Positions 18,004 to 27,008 are shown, counted from the stretch's first letter. The stretch: 64,000 nt of DNA from Woeseiaceae bacterium (GCA_024640345.1 JAHEFD010000006.1:30381-94380), one strand, 5' to 3'. Notes: generated from the sequence alone by a model not told the origin. Made by a program: numbers and translations.

Positions 18004-18631
18004 GACTCGTGACTTTCGACTGGCCGGGCTTCGACTGTCGCCACCGTGCCAGTGTTCCGTTCATCCAGAGAAAATTGATTTGCAGAAAAATGGCAATGAT
18101 GACAAACCAGGCCCATTTTGGAATGCCGGTGTAGCCAACTTCGAACGGAAAGACGGCCGTATAAACTTCACCGGTTTCAGGTTGCTGTACTTTGACGATG
18201 CCGACGAATTCGCCCTGTTCGTTGAACTGGTGCAGGTAGGTAAACACATCAGGTTGCACGGCAGCGGGATGATGCAACACTGTTATCGCTTCCAGATCAT
18301 CGATCTTCTCAATGTCCTCCAGCGCGGTAAATGTGCCCTGGCCGGTTACATTTCGTATAACGCGAAAGTCAATCGGCACATCACCCAGGCCGCTGTGTTC
18401 GTATTCCATTATGAAAACGGCTTCACCGGTTCCTGGAATATCCTCGCAGTACTCCACGTGTTCGGTCGTTCTCGGCAGGTAGATCTTGAAATGTGCCCGA
18501 AAGTAGCCGATGCGGATGATGCAGAGATCATCCTCTGGCGTGACACTGCCATGGGCGTTCGAAGTTTGCGGGCAAAAACTCAGGGCGAGGAGCAAAAAGA
18601 GCAGCAAAAATGTGAGCGGTCGAGCGATCAT
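17996..18631 (-). CDS. Secreted protein with C-terminal membrane anchor, function unknown
   Basis: The 211-residue product has a signal peptide ending about NAHG, a periplasmic domain of about 150 residues with two cysteines (in DDLC and EYCED) that could form a disulfide, FRVIRNVTGQGTF and FPFEVGYTG strands, then a transmembrane helix (WAWFVIIAIFLQINFLW, about 178-195) and a basic cytoplasmic tail. I do not recognise a named family. It is the first gene of the unit that continues with the YtkA-like protein and the di-heme peroxidase, so it may hold them at the membrane (inference). Confidence 0.7.
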   Translation of the reverse strand: MIARPLTFLLLFLLLALSFCPQTSNAHGSVTPEDDLCIIRIGYFRAHFKIYLPRTTEHVEYCEDIPGTGEAVFIMEYEHSGLGDVPIDFRVIRNVTGQGTFTALEDIEKIDDLEAITVLHHPAAVQPDVFTYLHQFNEQGEFVGIVKVQQPETGEVYTAVFPFEVGYTGIPKWAWFVIIAIFLQINFLWMNGTLARWRQSKPGQSKVTSHA

Positions 18632-18770
18632 GGCGCGTATTCTATAGCAGTCAATGCCCGGTAAGTACCCGTACAGCGAATTTCGGCGTGTTGGTATTAT
18701 ATTCAGTCCTGGCTGCGGTCTGCTGACTTGGTCAATCGCTTCAGTCCGTTTCAGTTGGACAAAATGTCAG

Positions 18771-20186
18771 TTACAGGATTCTCCCGGATGCGGAGCGGGG
18801 CAGATAGCGTCCCATGCCGGCCTTTCCGCGCCAGTTGTCTCCATCGACGATCAATGTCCCGCGTAAAAAAACTTTCTGCACCTTGCCGGTAACCCTTCGG
18901 CCTTCGAAGAGCGAATAGTCGACATTCGAATGATGTGTCCTGGCTGTCAATGTGTGGGTTTCGTTCGGGTCAAACAGGATAACGTCTGCGTCACTGCCAA
19001 CCGCGATGGTCCCTTTTTGTGGAAACAGGCCGAACATTTTTGCCGGAGCCGTAGCCATGAGTTGCACGAATCGGTTGATATTGATGCGGCCGCCTCCGAC
19101 GCCGCCGTCGAACAATAGCGGAAGGCGAAACTCGACGCCCGGGGCGCCATTGGGTATTTTCGAGAAGTCGTCCCTGCCGGGTTGCTTGGACTTCAACAAA
19201 CCATGTGCCTTTTCGTTAAAACAGAACGGGCAGTGATCGGTCGAAACAATCTGCAAATCATCAAATCGAAGGCCTCTCCACAGCGCCTGCTGGCATTCGC
19301 GATCTCTCAGTGGGGGTGTCATTACGTACTTCGCGGCGTCGAAACCAGGGCGATCATATTCCGAGTTATCAAGGAAAAGATAATGCGGACAGGTTTCTGC
19401 GAACGCAGGTATTCCGCGGTCGCGTGCTTCGACCACGGCTTCCAGGGCCTCTTTCGCGGACAGGTGTACGATGTAGACGGGGACTTCTGCCAGCTCGGCA
19501 ATACGAATCACGCGATGGGTTGCCTCACCTTCCATTAGCTGGGGACGAGTGAGCTGGTGGAATTTCGGTGACGTATTTCCGGCCGCCAGTGCTTCTTCGA
19601 TCAACGCTTGAATAACAATGCCATTCTCGGCATGAAGATTAACCATGCCGCCGTGATCGCCCACTTTACGCATCGTCCGATAAATGTCGGCATCGTCCAC
19701 CATGAGGACATCGGGATAGGCCATGTAGAGCTTGAAGCTCGATACGCCGTCACGATTGACAAGGTCCGGCAGCTCCGAGAGCACTGCCGGATTAACGTCG
19801 GTCAAAATCGAGTGAAAGCCGTAGTCGATACAGCATTGAGGTTCTGCTGAGGCCAGTCTCCGGTCCAGTGCCAATTTTGCGGACTCGCCTTTGAACTGCT
19901 GGGCAAAATCGATGATTGTGGTGGTGCCGCCAAAGGCCGCTGAGCGCGTGCCTGACTCAAACGAGTCGCAGGTCTCAATGCCATTCCCCATTGGCGTTTC
20001 CATGTGGACGTGCGCATCAATGCCGCCCGGCATCACCAGTAGATCTGCCGCGTCATGAATTTCGGCATCTTCGACATTCAGCTCGCGTCCGATTGCTTCG
20101 ATCTTTCCGTTATCGAAAAGGACGTCGGCGACGTAGTCGTCCACCGCAGTGACGATACGGCCACCCTTGATCAGTACCTTGTCCAT
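18771..20186 (-). CDS. hydA: Dihydropyrimidinase / D-hydantoinase
   Basis: The 471-residue protein belongs to the cyclic amidohydrolases that open dihydropyrimidine or hydantoin rings. It has the metal motif DAHVH (about residue 57), SSFKLYMAY holding the lysine that is carboxylated to bridge two metals, NLHAENG, YIVHLS and STDHCPF, in the right order and spacing. It is cytoplasmic. GGGAGG lies about 6 nt before the ATG. It follows the M19-like gene by 45 bp on the same strand, so the two are probably cotranscribed. No carbamoylase or dihydropyrimidine dehydrogenase is nearby, so the natural substrate is open. Confidence 0.9.
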   Translation of the reverse strand: MDKVLIKGGRIVTAVDDYVADVLFDNGKIEAIGRELNVEDAEIHDAADLLVMPGGIDAHVHMETPMGNGIETCDSFESGTRSAAFGGTTTIIDFAQQFKGESAKLALDRRLASAEPQCCIDYGFHSILTDVNPAVLSELPDLVNRDGVSSFKLYMAYPDVLMVDDADIYRTMRKVGDHGGMVNLHAENGIVIQALIEEALAAGNTSPKFHQLTRPQLMEGEATHRVIRIAELAEVPVYIVHLSAKEALEAVVEARDRGIPAFAETCPHYLFLDNSEYDRPGFDAAKYVMTPPLRDRECQQALWRGLRFDDLQIVSTDHCPFCFNEKAHGLLKSKQPGRDDFSKIPNGAPGVEFRLPLLFDGGVGGGRININRFVQLMATAPAKMFGLFPQKGTIAVGSDADVILFDPNETHTLTARTHHSNVDYSLFEGRRVTGKVQKVFLRGTLIVDGDNWRGKAGMGRYLPRSASGRIL

Positions 20187-20231
20187 GAGAGGCCTCCCCT
20201 GAATCGCCAGTCAGCTCGGTGGTCGCGTTTG

Positions 20232-21308
20232 TTAGCCAATTGTTTCGCTGTAGATGCGCCTGACGTTGGCCCCCATGACCTTTTCCAGTGCGTCGTCCGA
20301 AAGTCCACGTTTCTTGAGCCCGTCCCAGATGGTCTCCATGCGTCGCGGGCCGTTGAGTTCGACCATGAACCACGGCAAATCATCTTCATTGAGATTGGCA
20401 CCCTGTTCCGCGCGCAGTTCGTCGAGATATTCCGGTGTAAGGTCAATGTAGCGGTGATCCCGATCACTGCCAATACCGACATGATCGATTCCGCACACGT
20501 TGATTGCATGTTGAATGTGATCGTAATAGTGCTGAACGGCACCGTCTCGCAGTCGCGTAATATGTGGTCGGATCTGATCAATGCCAACCACACCGCCATT
20601 GTCCGCCAGCAACTTGAGATTTTCATCAGTGGTGTTTCGAATGTTCTGATGTATTGCCATGCACCCGGTATGCGAGACGATGATGGGAACGCGGGACGTG
20701 CGAATCGTATCGGCCATTGTCTGCATGTTGGCGTGCGAGCAGTCGACCAGCATGCCCGTTTCGTTCAGCTTGTTGACGAGTTCGATACCGAACTCCGAGA
20801 GGCCGGAATTCGTCCGTTCCTTGCAGCCAGCACCTGCCCAGTTTTGATAGTTGTAGGTGATCTGAACTGACCGGAGGCCAAGCGAATAGAAACTATCGAC
20901 CCGATCAAGGTTCTTGCCGAACGGTGTCGAATTCTGGACCAGGTAGAACACGGCGATCTTTCCGTCTTGCTGCGCGGCGTCGAGGTCTGCCACGCTGGTC
21001 GCCTTTAGCACCTGGCTCGAATTGGCGGCAATCCATTGATCAAAACTTCGTATGCCGGCCAGGGCAACTTCGAGCGCTTCATGCTCATAAGTCTTGGGAT
21101 CGCACATCGTTTTCGTAATCGCGTTCAGGCCACTGTCCAGCATTTCTTTCAGCAACGCCTGATCGTAAACCTCGCGGATTTCACCCATTGCGTCAAAGAC
21201 CACAGTCGAGCGGGTGTTTGCTGCAGAAGCCGTATTCATGATGCCGCCCAGGCCGAGCGCGCCGGCCGTGGCGAATGATTGTTTAATGAAAGTCCTTCTA
21301 TCCGGCAT
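20232..21308 (-). CDS. Tat-exported M19 (membrane dipeptidase)-like protein with altered metal site
   Basis: The N-terminus DRRTFIKQS followed by a hydrophobic stretch and ASA is a twin-arginine signal, so the protein should be folded with cofactor in the cytoplasm and exported. The 358-residue body keeps the M19 amidohydrolase barrel: LVDCSHAN (His192) and IIVSHTG (His213) match the two histidine ligands of renal dipeptidase (His198 and His219, same spacing of 21). The N-terminal His-x-Asp pair is replaced by VFDAMGE (residues 37-43), and the bridging Glu region reads YLVQNS with Gln125. It may therefore bind one metal or act differently. The hydantoinase follows it. Confidence 0.85.
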   Translation of the reverse strand: MPDRRTFIKQSFATAGALGLGGIMNTASAANTRSTVVFDAMGEIREVYDQALLKEMLDSGLNAITKTMCDPKTYEHEALEVALAGIRSFDQWIAANSSQVLKATSVADLDAAQQDGKIAVFYLVQNSTPFGKNLDRVDSFYSLGLRSVQITYNYQNWAGAGCKERTNSGLSEFGIELVNKLNETGMLVDCSHANMQTMADTIRTSRVPIIVSHTGCMAIHQNIRNTTDENLKLLADNGGVVGIDQIRPHITRLRDGAVQHYYDHIQHAINVCGIDHVGIGSDRDHRYIDLTPEYLDELRAEQGANLNEDDLPWFMVELNGPRRMETIWDGLKKRGLSDDALEKVMGANVRRIYSETIG

Positions 21309-21592
21309 AATTTCTCCCCCAGGTCGGATTTGCCCATCTGTTCATTAATGCACAACGTACCTCGTTTGTCATCGGCGACACTCGGTGTTGGCGAGTCGCT
21401 TGGCGTGCAAGGCGAAACCCTTTTTTGCCACGACGTTGCAAGTCATCACCAGTTGACGGAAGCTGGCACGACTGACAAGGGCAGGGGCGCATGACTCCGT
21501 ACGGGGAACCTCGCGAACAAATGAACAGGTTGATAGTTTTGTCGCCGGCGAAGACGAAAAAATGGATATTTAACAGGAAGAAAGTGCAATAA

Positions 21593-22081
21593 ATGACTGA
21601 AAAAGATAAGAAAGTGTCAGTTCTGTTTGTCTGCATGGGCAATATCTGCCGGTCACCGACGGCGGAGGGTGTGTTCCGTAAGCTGGTTATCGAGGCGGGT
21701 CTGGCAGACCGGATTCACAGTGACTCGGCTGGTACTCACGCTTATCACAGTGGTGAACCGCCCGACCGGCGTGCAATTGCGGCTGCAAGTCGCCGCGGGG
21801 TTTCACTGGAGGGCATTAAGGCCCGCCGCGTAACGGAAAGCGATTTTGAAGAGTTCAGCTATGTCCTCGCCATGGACGCCGATAATTTGCAGGCCCTGTA
21901 TGAATCGTCCGATGAACAACATCACAGCAAACTGAGGCTGTTCCTGGAATTTGCGGAGTCACACCCCGGCAACGAAGTGCCCGATCCGTATTATGGCGGA
22001 GCAGCCGGATTCGAGAGGGTGCTTGACCTGGTCGAGGAAGCCTCGAGCGCATTGCTGGAGAAAATCAGGGTAGAGCTTTAG
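21593..22081 (+). CDS. ptpA: Low-molecular-weight protein-tyrosine phosphatase
   Basis: The 162-residue enzyme has the P-loop VCMGNICRS (Cys14 nucleophile, Arg20) close to the N-terminus and the acid-loop DPYYGG near residue 129, both diagnostic for the LMW-PTP family. It removes phosphate from tyrosine of cytoplasmic proteins, commonly those of exopolysaccharide control. In Pseudomonas it lies between kdsB and murB-rne; here it still precedes rne but is separated from kdsB by the minus-strand genes at 15.8-21.3 kb, and murB is absent. A ribosome binding site AGGAAG lies about 12 nt before the ATG. Confidence 0.93.
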   Translation: MTEKDKKVSVLFVCMGNICRSPTAEGVFRKLVIEAGLADRIHSDSAGTHAYHSGEPPDRRAIAAASRRGVSLEGIKARRVTESDFEEFSYVLAMDADNLQALYESSDEQHHSKLRLFLEFAESHPGNEVPDPYYGGAAGFERVLDLVEEASSALLEKIRVEL

Positions 22082-22129
22082 GCCGATCGCCGTGCACGGA
22101 CGACGATCGGCTGCGAGCCCGGCAAAGAC

Positions 22130-24820
22130 CTAATCTTTGTCGGCTGACTCTCCGGGCCCGGCAACAGGTTCCCACGGCAGCAATCGTGCGGCCGGTTTCT
22201 GTTCGGCGGGCGATTTCTTCACTTCAGCAGCGGGCTCGGGTTTCACTGGCGGTGTGTTATCACCGTTCCCCGTGCCCTTTGGTTCCGTTGGCGGCGTAAC
22301 CGCCGCTGCCGGTTTCGCAATGATCGGTTTCTCGGCTGCCGCCCTGGGTTCCTGGCTGCCGCCGCTGCCCGCATCCCCACCTGTCTTCAGTACCGGGAGG
22401 GTGGGCTGGGTATCTTCATAGTCTTTCGGTTTTGCTGATGGCACCGGCGCAGGCGCAGGGGCCGATTCCACCGCTTGTTCTACTTTCGCGTTTGTTGCCG
22501 CAGTTTCCGTCTTCTCCGACTTTTCCGTCGCTTTCCTTGCAGGTCTCGGTTTCTTCGCTGCTTTCGGCTCGTTAGTCACGCCGTCATCTGTGCTCCGGCT
22601 GGCGGCAGCTTCATTCTCCGGTTGTTCAGCTGACCTCGCAGCAGTTGCGGCCTGAGAGTCGCCTGACGCTGTATCTGATTTGGCTCTCGAGCGCCTGGGT
22701 TTTCTTTTCGGTTTCTTATCGGAACCCGCTTCGACCGGCGCCTGTTCGATATTTGGCTGCTCGGTGTTCTGCTGCTCGGCGTTCTCCGCGGAATCGGAGC
22801 CGCGACGTCGGCGGCGTCCGCCGCGACTGCGACGTTTGCTTGGAGTCGGCCGATTCTCACCTTGCTGCTCCTCGGTTTGATCCTGCTTGCCCTTGGCTTG
22901 AGCGCCTTTGCGTCGCTTGGACTGCTGGGAGCTTCGGTCAGCGTCTTTGCCACCCGCAGCCTTGCCGCGTCCCTTGCCACCCTGTTGATTACCGCGTTGC
23001 TGTGATTTGTTTCCGGACTGGCGTTGCGAATCGCCGCGCTTTCGCTTGTCCTGGTTACCGCTGCGGCGACTGTCCTTGTGCTTGTGAATCTGTTTTTGCG
23101 CAGGACTCTTCTTCGATTCGTCACTATCCTCCGAAGTGCGGCTAAACAGGCTGGCAATGCGTTGCAGCAAACTCGGTCCTGTTTTTTCAGGCGCCGCCTT
23201 GCGCAGTGGTGCGGGTGTTGTCGCAACTACCGTCGTAATGGCAGCGATTTCTGCAGGCTTCTTGTCCTGCATCGCCTGTGTGATTTCCGGATCCTCTTCC
23301 GTTTCGATCAGCGTGTAGCTGATACCGACGTTTTCAGGCAGATCTACCTGATCGTCACGTACGCGGCGAACCTGGTAGTGCGGTGTTTCGAGTGCCGGAT
23401 TGGCAACCAGGATGACCTGGGTGTCATGCCGTGATTCAAGACCCTGCACCCAGTCCCGTTTTTCGTTCAGGACGTAAGTAGCTACCTCCACAGGCAACTG
23501 TGCGATGACCTTGGCGGTGCGTTCCTTGCGGGCTTCTTCGCCAATGATTCTCAGGATTGCCAGCGCGAGCGACTCTACGCTTCTGATGTTGCCGATGCCT
23601 GAGCAGCGCGGACATACCAGGTAGCTTGATTCGCCCAGTGACGGTCTCAGTCGCTGGCGTGACATCTCCAGCAGGCCGAAACGGCTGATTTTGCCGAGTT
23701 GTACACGGGCTCGATCCTGGCGGACGGCATCACGCAGCCGGTTCTCTACATCGCGCTGGTTTCGTTGCGGGCCCATATCGATGAAATCAATTACCACCAG
23801 GCCACCAAGGTCGCGCAGTCGCAGTTGGCGAGCGACTTCGTCAGCGGCTTCCAGGTTGGTGTTGAGGGCCGTTGCTTCGATGTCTCCACCCTTGGTCGCC
23901 CGGGCAGAGTTAATGTCGATCGAGACCAGTGCTTCGGTGTGATCGATGACCAGGCTGCCGCCTGAGGGCAGGTGCACCATGTGCGCAAATGCGGATTCAA
24001 TCTGTGTTTCGATCTGGTAACGAGTGAACAGTGGCACTGCATCGGTGTAGTGCTTCAGTTTGCGCAGGTTGTGGGGCATAACCTGCTCAACAAATTCCTG
24101 TGCCTCTTTATAGGTAGCCTCGTCGTCGATCAGGATCTCGCCAATTTCGTTGGTGAGGTAATCTCGAAGCGCACGGACGACCGCGTTGCTTTCCCTGTAA
24201 ATGAGAAACGGCGAGGATCGTTCAACGACTACTTTCTTGATCGCTTCCCAGACGGACAGAAGATTTTCGACGTCCCAGCTGAGTTCTTCTTCGCTGCGAT
24301 CGATACCGGCTGTGCGGAGGATCACGCTCATGCCGTCTGGCACGTCGACATCGCGCATCGACTGTCGAGCCAGGTCGCGATCTTCGCCGACGATTCTTCG
24401 GGAAACACCACCGGATCGTTGTTTATTGGGTTTCAGGACGATGAACCGGCCTGCGAGGCTGACATAAGTCGTTAACGCGGCACCCTTGTTGCCACGTTCT
24501 TCCTTGTCAATTTGCACGACGATGTCCTGGCCTTCCCGGAGGACATCCTTGATGTTGACTTTCTTGCCGGATTCTACGTCAGCGACAAAATATTCCGGTG
24601 AGATTTCCTTGAGTGGCAGGAATCCGTGGCGATCTGCGCCGTAGTTAACGAAGGCCGCCTCGAGGCTGGGCTCGATTCGGGTGATCTGGCCTTTGTATAT
24701 GTTGGCTTTCTTGCGTTCAGCTGCCGGTAGTTCGATATTGAGGTCGTAGAGTGTCTGGCCATCGACCATCGCCATGCGCAACTCTTCTTCCTGAGTTGCG
24801 TTGATTAACATTCTTTTCAT
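22130..24820 (-). CDS. rne: Ribonuclease E
   Basis: RNase E is the main endoribonuclease of mRNA decay and rRNA/tRNA processing and the scaffold of the degradosome. The 896-residue protein begins KRMLINATQEEELRMAMVDG and has the S1 domain, catalytic aspartates in VSIDINSARATKG and GGLVVIDFIDM, and the zinc-link CPRC near residue 403 that joins the dimer of dimers. The C-terminal third (about 520-896) is low-complexity: Arg/Lys/Gln-rich blocks, then Ala/Pro/Glu-rich repeats, the usual unstructured scaffold. It ends with LLPWEPV. A long leader precedes it (see separate entries). Confidence 0.96.
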   Translation of the reverse strand: MKRMLINATQEEELRMAMVDGQTLYDLNIELPAAERKKANIYKGQITRIEPSLEAAFVNYGADRHGFLPLKEISPEYFVADVESGKKVNIKDVLREGQDIVVQIDKEERGNKGAALTTYVSLAGRFIVLKPNKQRSGGVSRRIVGEDRDLARQSMRDVDVPDGMSVILRTAGIDRSEEELSWDVENLLSVWEAIKKVVVERSSPFLIYRESNAVVRALRDYLTNEIGEILIDDEATYKEAQEFVEQVMPHNLRKLKHYTDAVPLFTRYQIETQIESAFAHMVHLPSGGSLVIDHTEALVSIDINSARATKGGDIEATALNTNLEAADEVARQLRLRDLGGLVVIDFIDMGPQRNQRDVENRLRDAVRQDRARVQLGKISRFGLLEMSRQRLRPSLGESSYLVCPRCSGIGNIRSVESLALAILRIIGEEARKERTAKVIAQLPVEVATYVLNEKRDWVQGLESRHDTQVILVANPALETPHYQVRRVRDDQVDLPENVGISYTLIETEEDPEITQAMQDKKPAEIAAITTVVATTPAPLRKAAPEKTGPSLLQRIASLFSRTSEDSDESKKSPAQKQIHKHKDSRRSGNQDKRKRGDSQRQSGNKSQQRGNQQGGKGRGKAAGGKDADRSSQQSKRRKGAQAKGKQDQTEEQQGENRPTPSKRRSRGGRRRRRGSDSAENAEQQNTEQPNIEQAPVEAGSDKKPKRKPRRSRAKSDTASGDSQAATAARSAEQPENEAAASRSTDDGVTNEPKAAKKPRPARKATEKSEKTETAATNAKVEQAVESAPAPAPVPSAKPKDYEDTQPTLPVLKTGGDAGSGGSQEPRAAAEKPIIAKPAAAVTPPTEPKGTGNGDNTPPVKPEPAAEVKKSPAEQKPAARLLPWEPVAGPGESADKD

Positions 24821-25271
24821 GATGCCCTTCTTGTTGGTCTTTCCCGGGCAGCGGGAGGGGACGGTAGAGAGAGAGCGATGCGGCAGGGCGGGGAATTACA
24901 CAATGATGCGCGAGGTGAAATTCACCTGCGCCTGGTTTCACTATTTGTGAATGGCCCTGGTAACGTGTTACCAGGCCCAGCAGAAAACTGATCATTTATG
25001 TCCTGCGGTTTTGCCGCATCGGCGCTCGCCGGATTACCGTGCTTGCTGCCGTGGAGTCTGGTCTCGATTCGATCGAGGCCAGGAATGAATAAAAAAATAC
25101 TTAAATTGCCCGATTGATTGACTTGCAAGAGACGGGCGGATAAGCCGTTCGTGCGGCGGGTAAAAAGACCCAAATACCGTCACGGGCAGGTAATATAGCA
25201 TAGCTGCCGGCCCCGGCAATGCCTAACAATGCCTAATAAGTCATTGAGCCCACTTAAATAAGTAAGATTCT
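24821..25271. promoter_or_regulatory. Divergent rne/rluC intergenic region with long rne leader
   Basis: This 451-base region separates divergent rne and rluC. On the minus strand a candidate promoter (TTGCCG at 25219-25214, 16 bp, TATATT at 25197-25192) would give an rne 5-prime UTR of about 365 nt. Inside that leader are three inverted repeats: 24913-24927 (7-bp arms), 24956-24975 (9-bp arms) and 25004-25018 (5-bp arms, TTTTG-type loop). E. coli rne has a long leader with hairpins that RNase E senses to control its own mRNA; a similar role here is inference. A short direct repeat (caatgccta, twice) lies at 25217-25236. Confidence 0.5.
24956..24975. repeat. Perfect inverted repeat in the rne leader
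   Basis: Nine-base arms CCTGGTAAC and GTTACCAGG flank a 2-base centre (20 bases in all). In RNA it would fold as an 8-bp stem with a 4-nt loop; in DNA it could be an operator. It lies about 136 nt upstream of the rne start codon on the rne transcript strand. There is no T-run after it, so it is not an intrinsic terminator. Confidence 0.7.
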
Positions 25272-26252
25272 ATGAAATCCAGCGCCACCCCTTCGAAAAG
25301 CACGCGGCATGCCGGTGTGCGCAAAGTTCGAATCGATGCAGACCAGGCAGGTCAGCGGATCGACAACTTCCTGAGACGGGAGTTGCCAGGCCTGCCCAAG
25401 AGCCGACTTTACAGAATCATCCGCCGCGGGGAAGTGAGGGTGAACGGTGGCCGGATCAAGGTCGAGTATCGGCTCGCCGAGGGCGATGAGGTCCGAATTC
25501 CTCCCGCGATGCTGAATGAGGGGCCCGCCGAGGCACCTCCCGGTCAGGTGTCGAGTATCGAAAACCGGATCCTGTTCGAGGACAAGCGAATTCTCGTCAT
25601 CGACAAACCCAGCGGGCTGGCAGTTCATGGAGGCAGCGGCATCAGCCATGGAGCGATCGAGATTTTGCGCGCCGCCCGTCCGCAACTCAGAGACCTGTCA
25701 CTGGTGCATCGTCTCGATCGTGAAACATCAGGTTGCCTGGTCCTGGCGAAACGACGCAGCGCGCTACGGGAACTTCATGAGCGATTTCGGCAGGGCACAG
25801 TCGAAAAGAATTACCTCGCACTCGTTGCCGGCGACTGGCAATTCGGTGAGCGGCTGATCGACGCGCCGCTCCTCGTTGAACACCGGCGAAACGGAGAACG
25901 CCACGTGATCGTCAGTGCGGCAGGCAAGCCTGCGCAGACCCTGTTCAGGTTGTCCCGAACTTTCGGCCAATTCAGCCTGCTGCAGTGTCAGCCGAAAACC
26001 GGGCGTACCCATCAAATCAGGGTACATGCACTGCATGCGGGGCACCCCCTGGTCGGTGATGATCGTTATGGTGACCCTGAGGTCAATGCGGCGGCGAAGA
26101 AACTGGGCCTCAGGCGCCTGTTTCTGCACGCCCAATCGATCGCGTTCCCTGATGACAGTGGCAATGAGCTTCATTTTACTGCGCCGTTGCCGGACGACCT
26201 GGACCGGTTCCTGGATAAGATCCGCGGCGGTAAAAGACGAACCTCAGGCTAG
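25272..26252 (+). CDS. rluC: Ribosomal large subunit pseudouridine synthase C
   Basis: RluC makes pseudouridines 955, 2504 and 2580 in 23S rRNA in E. coli. The 326-residue protein has an N-terminal S4 RNA-binding domain (QRIDNFLRRELPGLPKSRLYRIIRRGEVRVNG) and a pseudouridine synthase domain with the catalytic Asp in VHRLDRETSGCLV (about residue 148) and KTGRTHQIRVH. It is divergent from rne, the usual arrangement. RluC rather than RluD is chosen from this synteny. Confidence 0.94.
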   Translation: MKSSATPSKSTRHAGVRKVRIDADQAGQRIDNFLRRELPGLPKSRLYRIIRRGEVRVNGGRIKVEYRLAEGDEVRIPPAMLNEGPAEAPPGQVSSIENRILFEDKRILVIDKPSGLAVHGGSGISHGAIEILRAARPQLRDLSLVHRLDRETSGCLVLAKRRSALRELHERFRQGTVEKNYLALVAGDWQFGERLIDAPLLVEHRRNGERHVIVSAAGKPAQTLFRLSRTFGQFSLLQCQPKTGRTHQIRVHALHAGHPLVGDDRYGDPEVNAAAKKLGLRRLFLHAQSIAFPDDSGNELHFTAPLPDDLDRFLDKIRGGKRRTSG

Positions 26253-26285
26253 TCGGCGGCGTCCCGGTTTTCGGTACCGGTCTCT

Positions 26286-26879
26286 TCAGGGGAGCAGGTA
26301 GCCCAGTTCCTTGAGAATGCCGGCCAGCCAGATCATCGGCAGGCCAATCAGCGCAGTGGGATCATCGGTTCGCACTGATTGGAACAGGACAAATCCCGCG
26401 CCCTCAATCTTGAAGCTGCCGGCGCAGTCGTAAGGCTTGTCGTGATGCAGATAGGCATCCGCAAGGCGGCGGTCGAATTGCCGAAAACGGACAACTGTCT
26501 TGTCGATGTGCTCGAAGCGTCGGCGTGACACCGGATCCAGCACGCATACTGCGGTCAGGAAGCTGAGTGCCTTCCCGGACGCCGCAAGGAGTTGTTCGAC
26601 TGCCCTCTGGTGATCGCCAGGCTTGCCGAGGACCCTGTCATCCAGCACAGCGAGCTGGTCCGCCCCGATGATCAGCGCATCCGGCCGGGTCCTGGAAACG
26701 GTCTCAGCCTTCTTGCGTGCGAGCCGGCCAACCAGCGCCTCCGGATCTTCACCCGGTGCCGCAGTTTCGTCGACATCTGGCGAGACTGTCTCATAGTCGT
26801 TGAGAAAGCGATCGAGCAAGCCCTGGCGATAGCGTGACGCCGATGCCAGAAGTATCGGAGGGGCAGATGGATTTTGCAT
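26286..26879 (-). CDS. maf: Maf-family nucleotide pyrophosphatase (YceF type)
   Basis: Maf proteins hydrolyse non-canonical or methylated nucleoside triphosphates to monophosphates. The 197-residue protein has PILLASASRYRQGLLDRF at its start, the catalytic SPDVDETAAPGEDPEALVGRLARKKAE, and ALIIGADQL, then FERFDKTVVRF-like strands. The position between rluC and yceD, on the opposite strand to both, is that of E. coli yceF, which prefers m7GTP; that substrate is inferred from synteny. Confidence 0.92.
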   Translation of the reverse strand: MQNPSAPPILLASASRYRQGLLDRFLNDYETVSPDVDETAAPGEDPEALVGRLARKKAETVSRTRPDALIIGADQLAVLDDRVLGKPGDHQRAVEQLLAASGKALSFLTAVCVLDPVSRRRFEHIDKTVVRFRQFDRRLADAYLHHDKPYDCAGSFKIEGAGFVLFQSVRTDDPTALIGLPMIWLAGILKELGYLLP

Positions 26880-26970
26880 ATATAATCAGTATGTTGTGAT
26901 TTTTTGTTAAGTTTACCCCCATTCAGGCGGGGCCATTCAACAATTGTCGGCGGTCACCTTTCAACAAACT

Positions 26971-26999
26971 TTGACAGGGTCGTGTGACCTCCTTATCAT
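26971..26999 (+). promoter_or_regulatory. Strong sigma70-type promoter immediately before yceD
   Basis: TTGACA (26971-26976, perfect) and TATCAT (26994-26999, 5 of 6) are separated by 17 bp. The expected transcription start is about base 27006, only three bases before the yceD ATG at 27009. There is no Shine-Dalgarno sequence before that ATG. An in-frame TGA at 26985 rules out an upstream start. If this promoter is used, yceD mRNA would be essentially leaderless. Confidence 0.65.
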
Positions 27000-27008
27000 C
27001 CGCCCGCC

